The translations under genes were made by a program, and so were the position numbers. From Lachnospiraceae bacterium (GTDB lineage: Bacteria > Bacillota > Clostridia > Lachnospirales > Lachnospiraceae): a DNA stretch of 32,045 nt. The first letter of the stretch is position 1. Each line of letters starts with the position of its first letter. This document shows, in pieces, positions 15,050-22,268 of this stretch. The notes under the pieces are model-generated. The model saw only the letters and a program-made list of their open reading frames with translations, ran no database searches and was not told the DNA's origin. The stretch is taken from NCBI GenBank assembly GCA_017480565.1, contig JAFVAL010000015.1:1-32045 (forward strand), given 5' to 3'.

Positions 15050-16585
15050 ATGGCATTTTTAGAAATGAATGGGCTGACGCTCTCAGTACCGGAAGCGGGT
15101 CGTGGTAGGAAAATCGCGGCGGATCAGATCACATTTTCCATGCAGGAGGGTGAGATCTTAGGAATTGTCGGCGAATCCGGCTCTGGCAAATCCATCACCG
15201 CGCTATCGATCCTTGGGCTCAATGCAGAAGAGATTCAGATCGAGGCAGGATCGATTGTTTTTGAAGACGATGAACTTTTAGATAATAAAGAAAAAGACTG
15301 GCTTGCACTTCGTGGAAGTCGGATTTCCATGATCTTTCAGGAGCCGATGACTTCGCTAAATCCCGTGATGAAAGCGGGTCCACAGGTGGAAGAAATGCTT
15401 TTGCTGCACGAGCCTGCGCTTGCCGAAGAGCAAAGAAAATCGCGTGTGCTTGAGATCTTTGCGGAAGTGGGATTAAAAGACCCGGAGGAAGTGTTTGATC
15501 AGTACCCACATCGTCTCTCTGGCGGTATGCAGCAAAGAGTGATGATCGCGATGGCGATGATCTGTAAGCCAAAGCTGTTGATTGCAGATGAACCGACCAC
15601 CGCGCTCGATGCCTCGGTGCAGGATCAGATTCTTGCATTGATGCGCAAGCTAAATGAGTCTTACGGCGTGAGTATTCTGCTCATTTCGCATGATCTACGC
15701 GTCATTCACAGTATCTGTTCTCATGTACTTGTCATGAAAGCCGGACGGATCGTGGAACAGGGAGAGATTGAAGCGGTTTTCTATCATCCAAAGGAAACCT
15801 ATACCAAGAACCTTCTGGCTGCGATTCCAACGTCCACAGAAGATGATTTTTTAAAGAGAGAGCAGAATCTTTCCCAAGAGGCGGAGGTTACCTTTGCTGT
15901 GAAGGATCTTACAAAGTCATTCTTAATTAAGGGAGAGCGTCTGTTTGGACCTAAGACGAGACAAGTTATTTTTCAGGATCTTTCGTTTGAAGTTAAAAAA
16001 GGTGAATTTGTGGGACTACTTGGGGAAAGCGGCTGTGGAAAATCAACGCTTTGCAAATGTATCTGCGGCCTGGAGATGCCGGATGTGGGGGAGATTACAT
16101 TTCCACAAGCGGTGCGAGAGAATCGCAAACCCCGTATCAGTATGGTCTTTCAGAATCCTTACAGCAGTATGAACCCTGTGAAAAAGGTGGGTTGGATCCT
16201 AGAAGAGCCATTGCGTCTCTCTCATGTGCCAGCGGAAACAAGAAGCGCGCGTGTGAAAGCCATGATGGAGAAAGTCGGGCTTGACGAGACATTTGCAAAA
16301 CGCAGAATGGATCAGCTCTCCGGCGGACAACGTCAAAGGGTCGCCATCGGGCTTGCTCTTATGGAAGAGCCAGATCTTGTGATTTTAGACGAGCCAGTGT
16401 CAGCGCTGGATGTGACGATTCAGGCCCAGATTCTTGCGCTTTTAAAACAACTCAAAAAAGAACTGGGATTGACATTTTTGTTTGTATCCCATGATAAAAA
16501 TGTAGTTTATGAGGTGTGCGATCGGATTTTCCGTATGGAAGAAGGGTCTCTTCGGGAAGTGACCGGGAAGGAGAGCGAGCAATGA
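15050..16585 (+). CDS. Fused DppD-DppF-type ABC ATPase (two nucleotide-binding domains)
   Basis: In peptide ABC systems the two ATPases are usually separate proteins; here one 511-residue chain holds both. Domain 1 (about 1-262) has Walker A GESGSGKS (41-48), a Q-loop at QEP, signature LSGGM (156-160) and Walker B LLIADEP (176-182). Domain 2 (about 280-511) has Walker A GESGCGKS (325-332), QNP, signature LSGGQ (423-427), Walker B LVILDEP (443-449) and the switch histidine in FVSHD. The NLLAAIP segment at 254-260 is where separate DppD proteins normally approach their C-terminus, so the join is a short linker. Both sites look catalytically complete. The start is three bases after the permease stop. 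The system should be an importer. Confidence 0.95.
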   Translation: MAFLEMNGLTLSVPEAGRGRKIAADQITFSMQEGEILGIVGESGSGKSITALSILGLNAEEIQIEAGSIVFEDDELLDNKEKDWLALRGSRISMIFQEPMTSLNPVMKAGPQVEEMLLLHEPALAEEQRKSRVLEIFAEVGLKDPEEVFDQYPHRLSGGMQQRVMIAMAMICKPKLLIADEPTTALDASVQDQILALMRKLNESYGVSILLISHDLRVIHSICSHVLVMKAGRIVEQGEIEAVFYHPKETYTKNLLAAIPTSTEDDFLKREQNLSQEAEVTFAVKDLTKSFLIKGERLFGPKTRQVIFQDLSFEVKKGEFVGLLGESGCGKSTLCKCICGLEMPDVGEITFPQAVRENRKPRISMVFQNPYSSMNPVKKVGWILEEPLRLSHVPAETRSARVKAMMEKVGLDETFAKRRMDQLSGGQRQRVAIGLALMEEPDLVILDEPVSALDVTIQAQILALLKQLKKELGLTFLFVSHDKNVVYEVCDRIFRMEEGSLREVTGKESEQ

Positions 16586-17337
16586 AGAAAAGCAGTCTTT
16601 GGATCTCTCTGATTGCGATTGTCTTGGTGCTTTTGCTTGCCTCCGAGGTTCGATCGCTTTTAGAGAAGAAGCGGCCAGAGGAGACGACAAAAGAGTCTAA
16701 CGAGGCGATGACAGAGACGACAACGGAGTTTGACGAAATCTATGAGAGCATCTGGTTTGACGCAGATATCGGGCGGTTTGTGCTGCCGGAAGAGGAAAAG
16801 ACAAAAGCTTGTGGTGAAATAGAGCTTCCCGAAGAGGTGTTATCACTTGCGACCACAGATAACTTGCTTGATATCTTGTTTGACTATCCGTATCTTGTTG
16901 TTCCTTATTCATCCAATAATGAGCAGGAAGAATTTGAATCGTTATGTTTCTATTTCAATGGAGCAAAAGAGCTGATGACAAGAGTCGATCTTGCGAGTGT
17001 CGTCATCTCCTATCTGGAAGAAAAAGAATTGGTATACGATAAAGAAGATTTTCTTTCTATGCCACGGGGTGTTCTTTTGGAAAAGATTGCTGCTCAGCCG
17101 GAGCTTTTAAAACAGCTTGACGAAGATGGTGTACATCGGCTTTTGAATGCGATTGATCTTCATTGGGAAGATATGCTGGATTATTATGGATCTTCAGATC
17201 AAGAACGTAATCTAACGATGTTTGAGCGGTGTTTTGAAAAAAGCGGTGGAAGAACTTGGTTCTACCAAAACCACTGGGCTTTGACAAACGATGAAGAGGG
17301 TTTTCAGCTGACCGTGATTGAAGGTGCAAAGAACTAA
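16582..17337 (+). CDS. Uncharacterised membrane-anchored extracytoplasmic protein
   Basis: No confident family. The 251-residue protein has a short N-terminus (MKKSS), one membrane helix at about 6-24, a Thr/Glu-rich stretch to about residue 52 and an acidic extracytoplasmic domain. It lacks a lipobox and obvious catalytic residues. A segment reading LATTDNLLDILFDYPYLV, then FESLCFYFNGAKELMTR, recalls a domain I remember from uncharacterised secreted proteins of Clostridia; this is a recollection, not a search. Its ATGA overlaps the stop of the fused ATPase gene by four bases, so it belongs to the transporter operon. It could be an accessory surface protein of the importer. Confidence 0.75.
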   Translation: MKKSSLWISLIAIVLVLLLASEVRSLLEKKRPEETTKESNEAMTETTTEFDEIYESIWFDADIGRFVLPEEEKTKACGEIELPEEVLSLATTDNLLDILFDYPYLVVPYSSNNEQEEFESLCFYFNGAKELMTRVDLASVVISYLEEKELVYDKEDFLSMPRGVLLEKIAAQPELLKQLDEDGVHRLLNAIDLHWEDMLDYYGSSDQERNLTMFERCFEKSGGRTWFYQNHWALTNDEEGFQLTVIEGAKN

Positions 17338-17358
17338 GTTCGGTACATCTGCAAACGC

Positions 17359-17387
17359 TTGACAAATGAGGCCGCATTGCCTATAAT
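17359..17387 (+). promoter_or_regulatory. Perfect consensus promoter of thrS
   Basis: TTGACA (17359-17364), exactly 17 bases, TATAAT (17382-17387). This is the strongest promoter in the window and drives the T-box leader. Confidence 0.93.
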
Positions 17388-17393
17388 CGTCCT

Positions 17394-17628
17394 CAGTAAA
17401 TCGTTGATGAGGAGAGTAATCAGTTTTGGCTGTTCCAGAGAGAGATGCGTTGGTGTGAGCGTCTTACATCCGGATTGATGAAGACCACCTCGGAGAGACC
17501 TGTGAACAGGTACGGTGATTCCGTTATCATCTGAAATGAGTGGCCGCAGTTGCGGCAAGCAGGGTGGAACCGCGTATTACCTACGTCCCTTGCATTACAG
17601 GCAGTAGTGCAGGAAACGTAGGTTTTTT
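17394..17628 (+). promoter_or_regulatory. T-box riboswitch leader, threonine specifier
   Basis: The leader between promoter and thrS contains the conserved T-box AGGGTGGAACCGCG (17561-17574), whose TGGA pairs with the free 3' end of uncharged tRNA. Near the 3' side of Stem I the segment GAAGACCACC places ACC, a Thr codon, at 17484-17486 followed by the expected purine, so the specifier matches tRNA-Thr. The competing terminator is CCTACGT (17580-17586) with ACGTAGG (17616-17622) plus an inner stem, then TTTTTT (17623-17628). Uncharged tRNA-Thr would favour the antiterminator and thrS expression. The specifier assignment is by position and codon match. Confidence 0.93.
17580..17628 (+). terminator. 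T-box attenuator terminator
   Basis: CCTACGT and ACGTAGG form the base of the stem, TTGCA-type inner pairing with TGCA extends it, and six T residues follow. It lies 32 bases before the thrS start and is the regulated half of the T-box. Confidence 0.9.
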
Positions 17629-17660
17629 GCATTGTAGAGAAAAGAGAAAGGATGACAACC

Positions 17661-19436
17661 ATGACCAAAGAGGAGTATCAAGAGTTTTATTTGAGCGTTT
17701 ACCGTCATTCCCTTTCGCATATTCTTGCGAAGGCTGTGATTGAGATTTTCGGCAAGGAAAATGTACAGTATGCGATTGGACCGCAGATTGCGGACGGTTT
17801 TTACTATGATTTCCTGCTGCCGCGCAACATCACGCAGGAAGATTATAAGCTGATCGAAGATAAGATGACCGAGATCCTGCGCCGCAAAGAGGATTGGAGA
17901 GTAGATGAAGTCTCCAAGGAAGAAGCTCTCGCGATGTTTGCAGATCAGAAGTTTAAGAAGGAACTGATCGAAGAGATGCCGGAAGAGGAGAAGATCACGG
18001 TTTATCATACCGGCGATGATTTCGTCGACCTTTGCCGCGGACCTCATGTCTCAAATTCCAAGGAGCTTCTTGGCGCAGCCTTCCAGATCAAGTCGGCTTC
18101 TGGTTCTTACTGGAGAGGTGATGAGCACCGCGATCAGCTGCAGAGAATCTATGTCTATGCGTTCCCGAACAAAGATGAACTGAAGGCACATTTGGCTCTG
18201 ATTCGCGAGGCAATGGAGCGTGACCATAAAAAACTGGGCAAGGAGTTAGAACTGTTTATGTTTGATGAGACCGCTCCTGGTATGCCTTATTTCCTTCCCA
18301 GAGGCTGGGCACTCTTTAATGCACTGTTAACCTTCTGGAGAAAAGAGCATATCAAGTACGGGTATCAGGAGATTTCTGCACCGATCTTAAACTCTAACCA
18401 GTTATGGCAGACCTCCGGTCACTGGGGACATTACAAAGAGAATATGTTCCTGGTTCCAATGGATGAGAATACCATTTACGCGGCGAAGCCGATGAACTGC
18501 CCGAATGCGATTATGTCTTATAAGAGCAAGCTGCGCAGCTATAAGGACCTTCCGATTCGTTTCTCTGAGACCGATGTCATTCACAGAAAAGAGAAGTCCG
18601 GGGAGTTAAATGGTCTGTTCCGCGTGCAGATGTTCCGTCAGGACGATGATCACACCTTATTGATGGAAAGCCAGATCGAGGAAGAGATCGATAAGATTAT
18701 GGAGCTTGCCGGCAAGATCTACGGCACCTTTGGCCTTGAGTATTCCGCAGAGCTTTCGACCAGACCGGATGATTTCATGGGCGATATTGAGCTCTGGAAT
18801 AAGGCAGAAGCTTCCTTAAAGGCAATTCTTGCAAAGCGTTACGGCGAGGGGAACTTCGAGATCAACGAAGGCGATGGCGCATTCTATGGTCCGAAGATCG
18901 ACCTTTCCATGAAGGACTGCCTTGGCCGTGAGTGGCAGATGGGTACGATTCAGCTGGATTTCCAGCTGCCGCTGAACTTCGATCTGAAGTATCAGGCGAG
19001 CAATGGCACACTGCAAAGACCTGTTATGATTCACCGTGCAATCTTCGGATCTTACGAGCGCTTCATCGGTATCATCATCGAAAACTTTAAGGGATCCTTC
19101 CCATTCTGGATGAGCCCGAAGCAGGTTGGTATCGTTCCGATCAAGCCGGAGCACAATGCGTATGCAAAAGAGATCGAAGACCTTCTGATCGATCTCGATA
19201 TTCGTGTTGAGGCAGATTACTCCGATAAGAACATGAAAGAGAAGATCAAAGAGTACAGAAAGTACAAAGATCCTTATATCATCGTTCTTGGCGACAAGGA
19301 AGTGGAGAACCGTACGGTATCGGTTAACATCCGTGGTAACAAGCAGATGAACAATGTACCGCTTGATAAATTTGTTGAGATTTGTCAGAAGATGAATCGT
19401 GAACACAGCTTAGAGCTGATCGATCAGGCAGATTAA
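17661..19436 (+). CDS. thrS: Threonyl-tRNA synthetase lacking the TGS domain
   Basis: ThrRS charges tRNA-Thr and edits Ser-tRNA-Thr. The 591-residue protein begins almost directly with the editing domain: HSLSH (16-20) with Cys125 and His129 in DLCRGPHV. The class II catalytic core follows, with the zinc ligands Cys280 (MNCPNA), His331 (QDDDH) and His458 (MIHRA), and motif 2 around FSETDVIHRKEKSGELNGLFR. The anticodon-binding domain starts near KQVGIVPI. The usual N-terminal TGS domain of about 60 residues is absent, and the T-box terminator only 32 bases upstream leaves no room for it. AAAGG at 17647-17651 favours ATG 17661 over ATG 17652. Regulation is by the T-box. Confidence 0.96.
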   Translation: MTKEEYQEFYLSVYRHSLSHILAKAVIEIFGKENVQYAIGPQIADGFYYDFLLPRNITQEDYKLIEDKMTEILRRKEDWRVDEVSKEEALAMFADQKFKKELIEEMPEEEKITVYHTGDDFVDLCRGPHVSNSKELLGAAFQIKSASGSYWRGDEHRDQLQRIYVYAFPNKDELKAHLALIREAMERDHKKLGKELELFMFDETAPGMPYFLPRGWALFNALLTFWRKEHIKYGYQEISAPILNSNQLWQTSGHWGHYKENMFLVPMDENTIYAAKPMNCPNAIMSYKSKLRSYKDLPIRFSETDVIHRKEKSGELNGLFRVQMFRQDDDHTLLMESQIEEEIDKIMELAGKIYGTFGLEYSAELSTRPDDFMGDIELWNKAEASLKAILAKRYGEGNFEINEGDGAFYGPKIDLSMKDCLGREWQMGTIQLDFQLPLNFDLKYQASNGTLQRPVMIHRAIFGSYERFIGIIIENFKGSFPFWMSPKQVGIVPIKPEHNAYAKEIEDLLIDLDIRVEADYSDKNMKEKIKEYRKYKDPYIIVLGDKEVENRTVSVNIRGNKQMNNVPLDKFVEICQKMNREHSLELIDQAD

Positions 19437-19439
19437 TCA

Positions 19440-19481
19440 AAAAACTGGGCTGCAAAAGTTGAAAAATATTTTTGCAGCCCA
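19440..19481 (-). terminator. 12-bp hairpin after thrS, T-run on the minus strand
   Basis: TGGGCTGCAAAA (19446-19457) pairs perfectly with TTTTGCAGCCCA (19470-19481). On the plus strand the hairpin is followed by ATGAAAATTA, not a T-run; on the minus strand it is followed by GTTTTTTG. It therefore reads as a standard terminator only for leftward transcription, though it is placed at the end of thrS. Confidence 0.6.
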
Positions 19482-19493
19482 TGAAAATTATGC

Positions 19494-19522
19494 TTGCAAA
19501 ATGAAATGCTCTGATATATAAT
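19494..19522 (+). promoter_or_regulatory. Promoter of tRNA-Gln
   Basis: TTGCAA (19494-19499), a 17-base spacer and a perfect TATAAT (19517-19522), ending 30 bases before the first base of the tRNA. Confidence 0.85.
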
Positions 19523-19552
19523 ACCATTTGTGTCGAGGGACACAAGATATTT

Positions 19553-19624
19553 AGGGCTATCGCCAAACGGTAAGGCAACGGACTCTGACTCCGTCATTTC
19601 AAGGTTCGAATCCTTGTAGCCCTG
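19553..19624 (+). tRNA. tRNA-Gln (anticodon CTG)
   Basis: The acceptor arms AGGGCTA (19553-19559) and TAGCCCT (19617-19623) pair fully. The anticodon stem ACGGA/TCCGT encloses the loop CTCTGAC, giving anticodon CTG (19585-19587), which reads CAG. The T arm has the standard GGTTCGAAT core. The 3' CCA is not encoded (GCTTT follows). It is a single tRNA gene with its own promoter and terminator rather than part of a tRNA array. Confidence 0.95.
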
Positions 19625-19632
19625 CTTTCATG

Positions 19633-19666
19633 TAGGATTGCTGTTTTGGATAGCAATCCTATTTTT
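19633..19666 (+). terminator. Terminator of tRNA-Gln
   Basis: TAGGATTGCT (19633-19642) pairs exactly with AGCAATCCTA (19652-19661), then TTTTT. Confidence 0.92.
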
Positions 19667-19672
19667 GTGCTT

Positions 19673-19708
19673 AAAAAGAAAACGACGGGCTGTCTTTAGA
19701 CAGCCCGT
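19673..19708 (-). terminator. Terminator of the TerB-like gene (minus strand)
   Basis: ACGGGCTGTC (19685-19694) pairs with GACAGCCCGT (19699-19708) around TTTA. Read on the minus strand, the stem is followed by a T-rich run (complement of AAAAAGAAAACG), so it ends the leftward gene six bases after its stop codon. Confidence 0.88.
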
Positions 19709-19713
19709 TTGCA

Positions 19714-20175
19714 TTATTTTAAAACATCCATCAACTCATTAATGAGTACTTTCTCAGAGAACCTTACTTCACCATCGCATGCTGTGACAAACTTGCAGAG
19801 TGCTTTTAACATCTCGCGGTAGGTATCGGCAAGAGATGGGTTCAAATCATATAAGGTACGAATGCTTTCCGGCACAGTTTCGGTAAAAAGATCCGGAAGG
19901 CGTTCCCAGCATTCTTCATAGACTTCTTCCAGTTCGCCAGGCGTGTAGTGGAAGCCAAGTGCTTCATTCATAAAAGAAACTTCCTGCTCGTCAAACTTTC
20001 CATCTGCTGCGATGAGCTTGACAAGAACACAGGAGATATCATTTGCAAAATACATATCCATCTCACCGAGTTCTTCGGTCGGCCAGAGACCTTCCTGTTC
20101 CAGAGCGTCACAACTGATCAGAAGTTCATCATAATGATGCTTAAATGCAAGCGCATATTGTTCGTAATTACTCAT
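19714..20175 (-). CDS. TerB-like (tellurite-resistance-type) protein
   Basis: This 153-residue acidic soluble protein is the only convincing minus-strand gene. It has the TerB/DjlA-N signature VLVKLIAADGKFDEQEVSFMN at about residues 51-71, and a second, similar acidic turn, ACDGEVRFSEKVLINE, near the C-terminus, so two metal-binding-like half-repeats are present. TerB-like domains are all-helical and often bind metal or act as adaptors in stress systems; none of the other ter genes is nearby, so resistance to tellurite should not be assumed. On the minus strand AGGAAGGA precedes the ATG at a good distance. Both neighbours point the other way, so it is monocistronic. A TATACT lies upstream on the minus strand, but I see no good -35. 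Confidence 0.75.
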   Translation of the reverse strand: MSNYEQYALAFKHHYDELLISCDALEQEGLWPTEELGEMDMYFANDISCVLVKLIAADGKFDEQEVSFMNEALGFHYTPGELEEVYEECWERLPDLFTETVPESIRTLYDLNPSLADTYREMLKALCKFVTACDGEVRFSEKVLINELMDVLK

Positions 20176-20324
20176 GATAAAAAAATCCTTCCTGTCGAAA
20201 TTGTCTATAAGTACTTAATTTCTTTTAGTATAGCAGATCGGGGTATAAATGGGAAGAGATTCTTCTGAATGAAAAGATGATGAAAATGTTATGACAATGT
20301 TTTGGTAATAATTTGGTGAGGAAA

Positions 20325-20337
20325 ATGAGTAACTCAT
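20325..20337. promoter_or_regulatory. Perfect 6-1-6 inverted repeat upstream of the transketolase promoter
   Basis: ATGAGT, a central A, then ACTCAT: a perfect dyad 33 bases before the -35 element of the transketolase promoter and about 150 bases upstream of the divergent TerB-like gene. Position and symmetry fit an operator, but no regulator is identified. The rest of the 287-base divergent region holds the two promoters' sequences and otherwise shows nothing I can name. Confidence 0.4.
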
Positions 20338-20370
20338 GAAAAAATTCTCGGGGAAAAGGTCAATTCCTGC

Positions 20371-20399
20371 TTGTATTTCCTGCGAGCTTTGTTTATAAT
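20371..20399 (+). promoter_or_regulatory. Promoter of the transketolase-transaldolase genes
   Basis: TTGTAT (20371-20376), a 17-base spacer, TATAAT (20394-20399). Transcription near 20406 would leave a leader of about 57 bases. Confidence 0.8.
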
Positions 20400-20462
20400 G
20401 AATATATCTGGGTGAAGTTTGCCAATATCACCATTAAGAATCATGGAAGGAGAGTTTTCAAA

Positions 20463-21281
20463 ATGGCAAATGTGAAGTTGCTTAAAGAAAAAGCAAAAGA
20501 GATCAGAAAATTAACCCTGAGATGCATTGGCACTCTGGGAGTCGGTCACGTCGGAGGATCGATGTCGGTCTGCGAGCTTCTGTCTGTTCTTTACTATGAC
20601 AAGATGAGAGTAGATCCGAAGAACCCGAAGTGGGATGACAGAGATCGTCTGGTCGTATCGAAGGGACATGCAGGCCCTGCAGTTTACGCTACACTTGCAA
20701 GCAAGGGCTTTATTCCGATTGAGCAGTTAGATACCTTGAATCAGCCTCATACGGATCTTCCCAGCCATTGTGATAAGAATCACACGCCCGGCATTGATAT
20801 GACGACCGGTTCCCTTGGACAGGGCTTTGCAGTTGCTGTCGGTATGGCTGCCGCAGCGAAGATGGATCACAGAAACTTAACGATTTATACGATCGTTGGT
20901 GACGGCGAGTGCCAGGAAGGCCAGATCTGGGAGTCCGCACTGTTTGCTGGCAACTATGGCCTTGATAATCTGATCGCATTTGTGGATTACAATAAGATGC
21001 AGTGCGATGGTTATATGTCTGCAATCTCCGACATGTATCCTTTTGATGATAAGTGGAAAGCATTTAACTGGTATGTTCAGGTGATTGACGGCCACAATGT
21101 GGAAGAGATCGCTAACGCGATTGATAACGCAAGCAAGGTGAAGAGACCTTCCGTTATCATCATGAACACCGTCAAGGGCAAGGGTGCAAACTTCTGCGAG
21201 AACCTTCCTACCTGCCATCACATGACCGTAACGGAAGAGATGTGGAAGAACGCTGTAGCAGCATTAGACCAGGAGGATTGA
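20463..21281 (+). CDS. Transketolase, N-terminal (TPP-binding) subunit
   Basis: The 272-residue protein is the first half of a split transketolase. It carries the GHVGGSMSVCELL and SKGHAGPAVYATL loops, MTTGSLGQGFAVAVGMA, and the thiamine diphosphate/metal motif GDGECQEGQIWE followed about 20 residues later by FVDYNKMQ. It ends after the ligand-lined IMNTVKGKGANFCEN segment. The chain stops where the pyrimidine-binding domain of a one-piece enzyme would start; that domain is the next gene. The pair transfers two-carbon units between sugar phosphates in the non-oxidative pentose phosphate pathway. AAGGAG (20447-20452) is 10 bases before the ATG. Confidence 0.93.
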   Translation: MANVKLLKEKAKEIRKLTLRCIGTLGVGHVGGSMSVCELLSVLYYDKMRVDPKNPKWDDRDRLVVSKGHAGPAVYATLASKGFIPIEQLDTLNQPHTDLPSHCDKNHTPGIDMTTGSLGQGFAVAVGMAAAAKMDHRNLTIYTIVGDGECQEGQIWESALFAGNYGLDNLIAFVDYNKMQCDGYMSAISDMYPFDDKWKAFNWYVQVIDGHNVEEIANAIDNASKVKRPSVIIMNTVKGKGANFCENLPTCHHMTVTEEMWKNAVAALDQED

Positions 21282-21285
21282 GACT

Positions 21286-22230
21286 ATGAAGTACGAAGAG
21301 AAGATGATGAGAGCGGTTTATACCGATCTTTTAATTGAAGCAGCCAATCATGACGATCGTATCGTTGTTCTTGAGGCCGACTTAAAGGGTGCTTCCGGAA
21401 CTCAGCCTTTCTTTGAAGCGCATCCGGATAAAGCTTATAACATTGGTATCAGCGAGGGTGCTCTGATTGCAGGCGGTGCTGGTATGGCAGCGATGGGCAA
21501 GGTTGTATTTGCGGATACATTTGCCGCATTTATCACCAGAAGAGCACATGATCACATCATGCTTTCTGTTGCTTATGCACAGAACAAAAACATGAAGATC
21601 GTCGGTACTGACCCGGGCATCACCGCAGAGCTTAACGGCGGAACTCATATGCCGTTTGAAGATGTTGCGATTATGCGTGTTATTCCGACCATGACGATTT
21701 TCGAGCCTTGCGATGCTTGGGAATTAAAGAAAGCGTTCCCGCAGATCCTTGCGCATGAAGATCCGATCTATATCCGTTTAAACCGCAGAAATCCTCTGAT
21801 TGTCCATGATGAGAATTATGAGTTTGAGCTTGGCAAGGCAGATCTGATCAAGGAAGGTAAGGATGTTACACTGATCGCTTCCGGTATTTTGGTTGAGCAG
21901 GCGATTCTGGCAGCGGAAGAACTGGCAAAGGAAGGCATTGATGCAGAAGTCATCAATATCCACACCATCAAGCCTTTAGACTGCGAAGCAGTGGTTGCTT
22001 CTGCAGCAAAGACCCGTGCGGTTGTGACTGCTGAGAATGCAAATGTGATCGGTGGTCTTGGCGGCGCTGTGGCTGAGTGCCTCGCAGAGAAGTGCCCGAC
22101 CGTTATGAGAAGAATCGGTGCGCAGGATCGTTTCGGCCAGGTTGGTCATCAGGATTTCCTGTTAGAAGAGTACAACATGACCGCAGCTGATATCGTAAAA
22201 GCAGCAAAAGAAGCAATTGCAGCAAAGTAA
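21286..22230 (+). CDS. Transketolase, C-terminal subunit
   Basis: The 314-residue second half holds the pyrimidine-binding domain (about 1-165, with VLEADLKGASGT, NIGISEGALIAGGAGMA and the Glu of ISEGA that activates thiamine diphosphate; also FADTFAAFITRRAHD) and the transketolase C-terminal domain (from about 185, with DVTLIASGILVEQA and TAENANVIGGLG). It begins four bases after the first subunit gene, using the AGGAGG at 21271-21276 inside that gene's last codons, so the subunits should be made in equal amounts. Split transketolases are common in Firmicutes and archaea. The sister enzyme family is DXP synthase, but the two-subunit layout and the transaldolase neighbour argue for transketolase. 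Confidence 0.93.
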   Translation: MKYEEKMMRAVYTDLLIEAANHDDRIVVLEADLKGASGTQPFFEAHPDKAYNIGISEGALIAGGAGMAAMGKVVFADTFAAFITRRAHDHIMLSVAYAQNKNMKIVGTDPGITAELNGGTHMPFEDVAIMRVIPTMTIFEPCDAWELKKAFPQILAHEDPIYIRLNRRNPLIVHDENYEFELGKADLIKEGKDVTLIASGILVEQAILAAEELAKEGIDAEVINIHTIKPLDCEAVVASAAKTRAVVTAENANVIGGLGGAVAECLAEKCPTVMRRIGAQDRFGQVGHQDFLLEEYNMTAADIVKAAKEAIAAK

Positions 22231-22268
22231 TAATTTAAGCATTAAGATACAAGAATGGAGTGATTGTC

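Noticed and set aside
18816-19406. 196-codon minus-strand open frame inside thrS
   Set aside because: Entirely antisense to conserved catalytic and anticodon-binding sequence; no ribosome site or promoter.
19714-20175. Tellurite-resistance operon
   Set aside because: Only a TerB-like domain is present; no terA, terC, terD or related genes are in the window.
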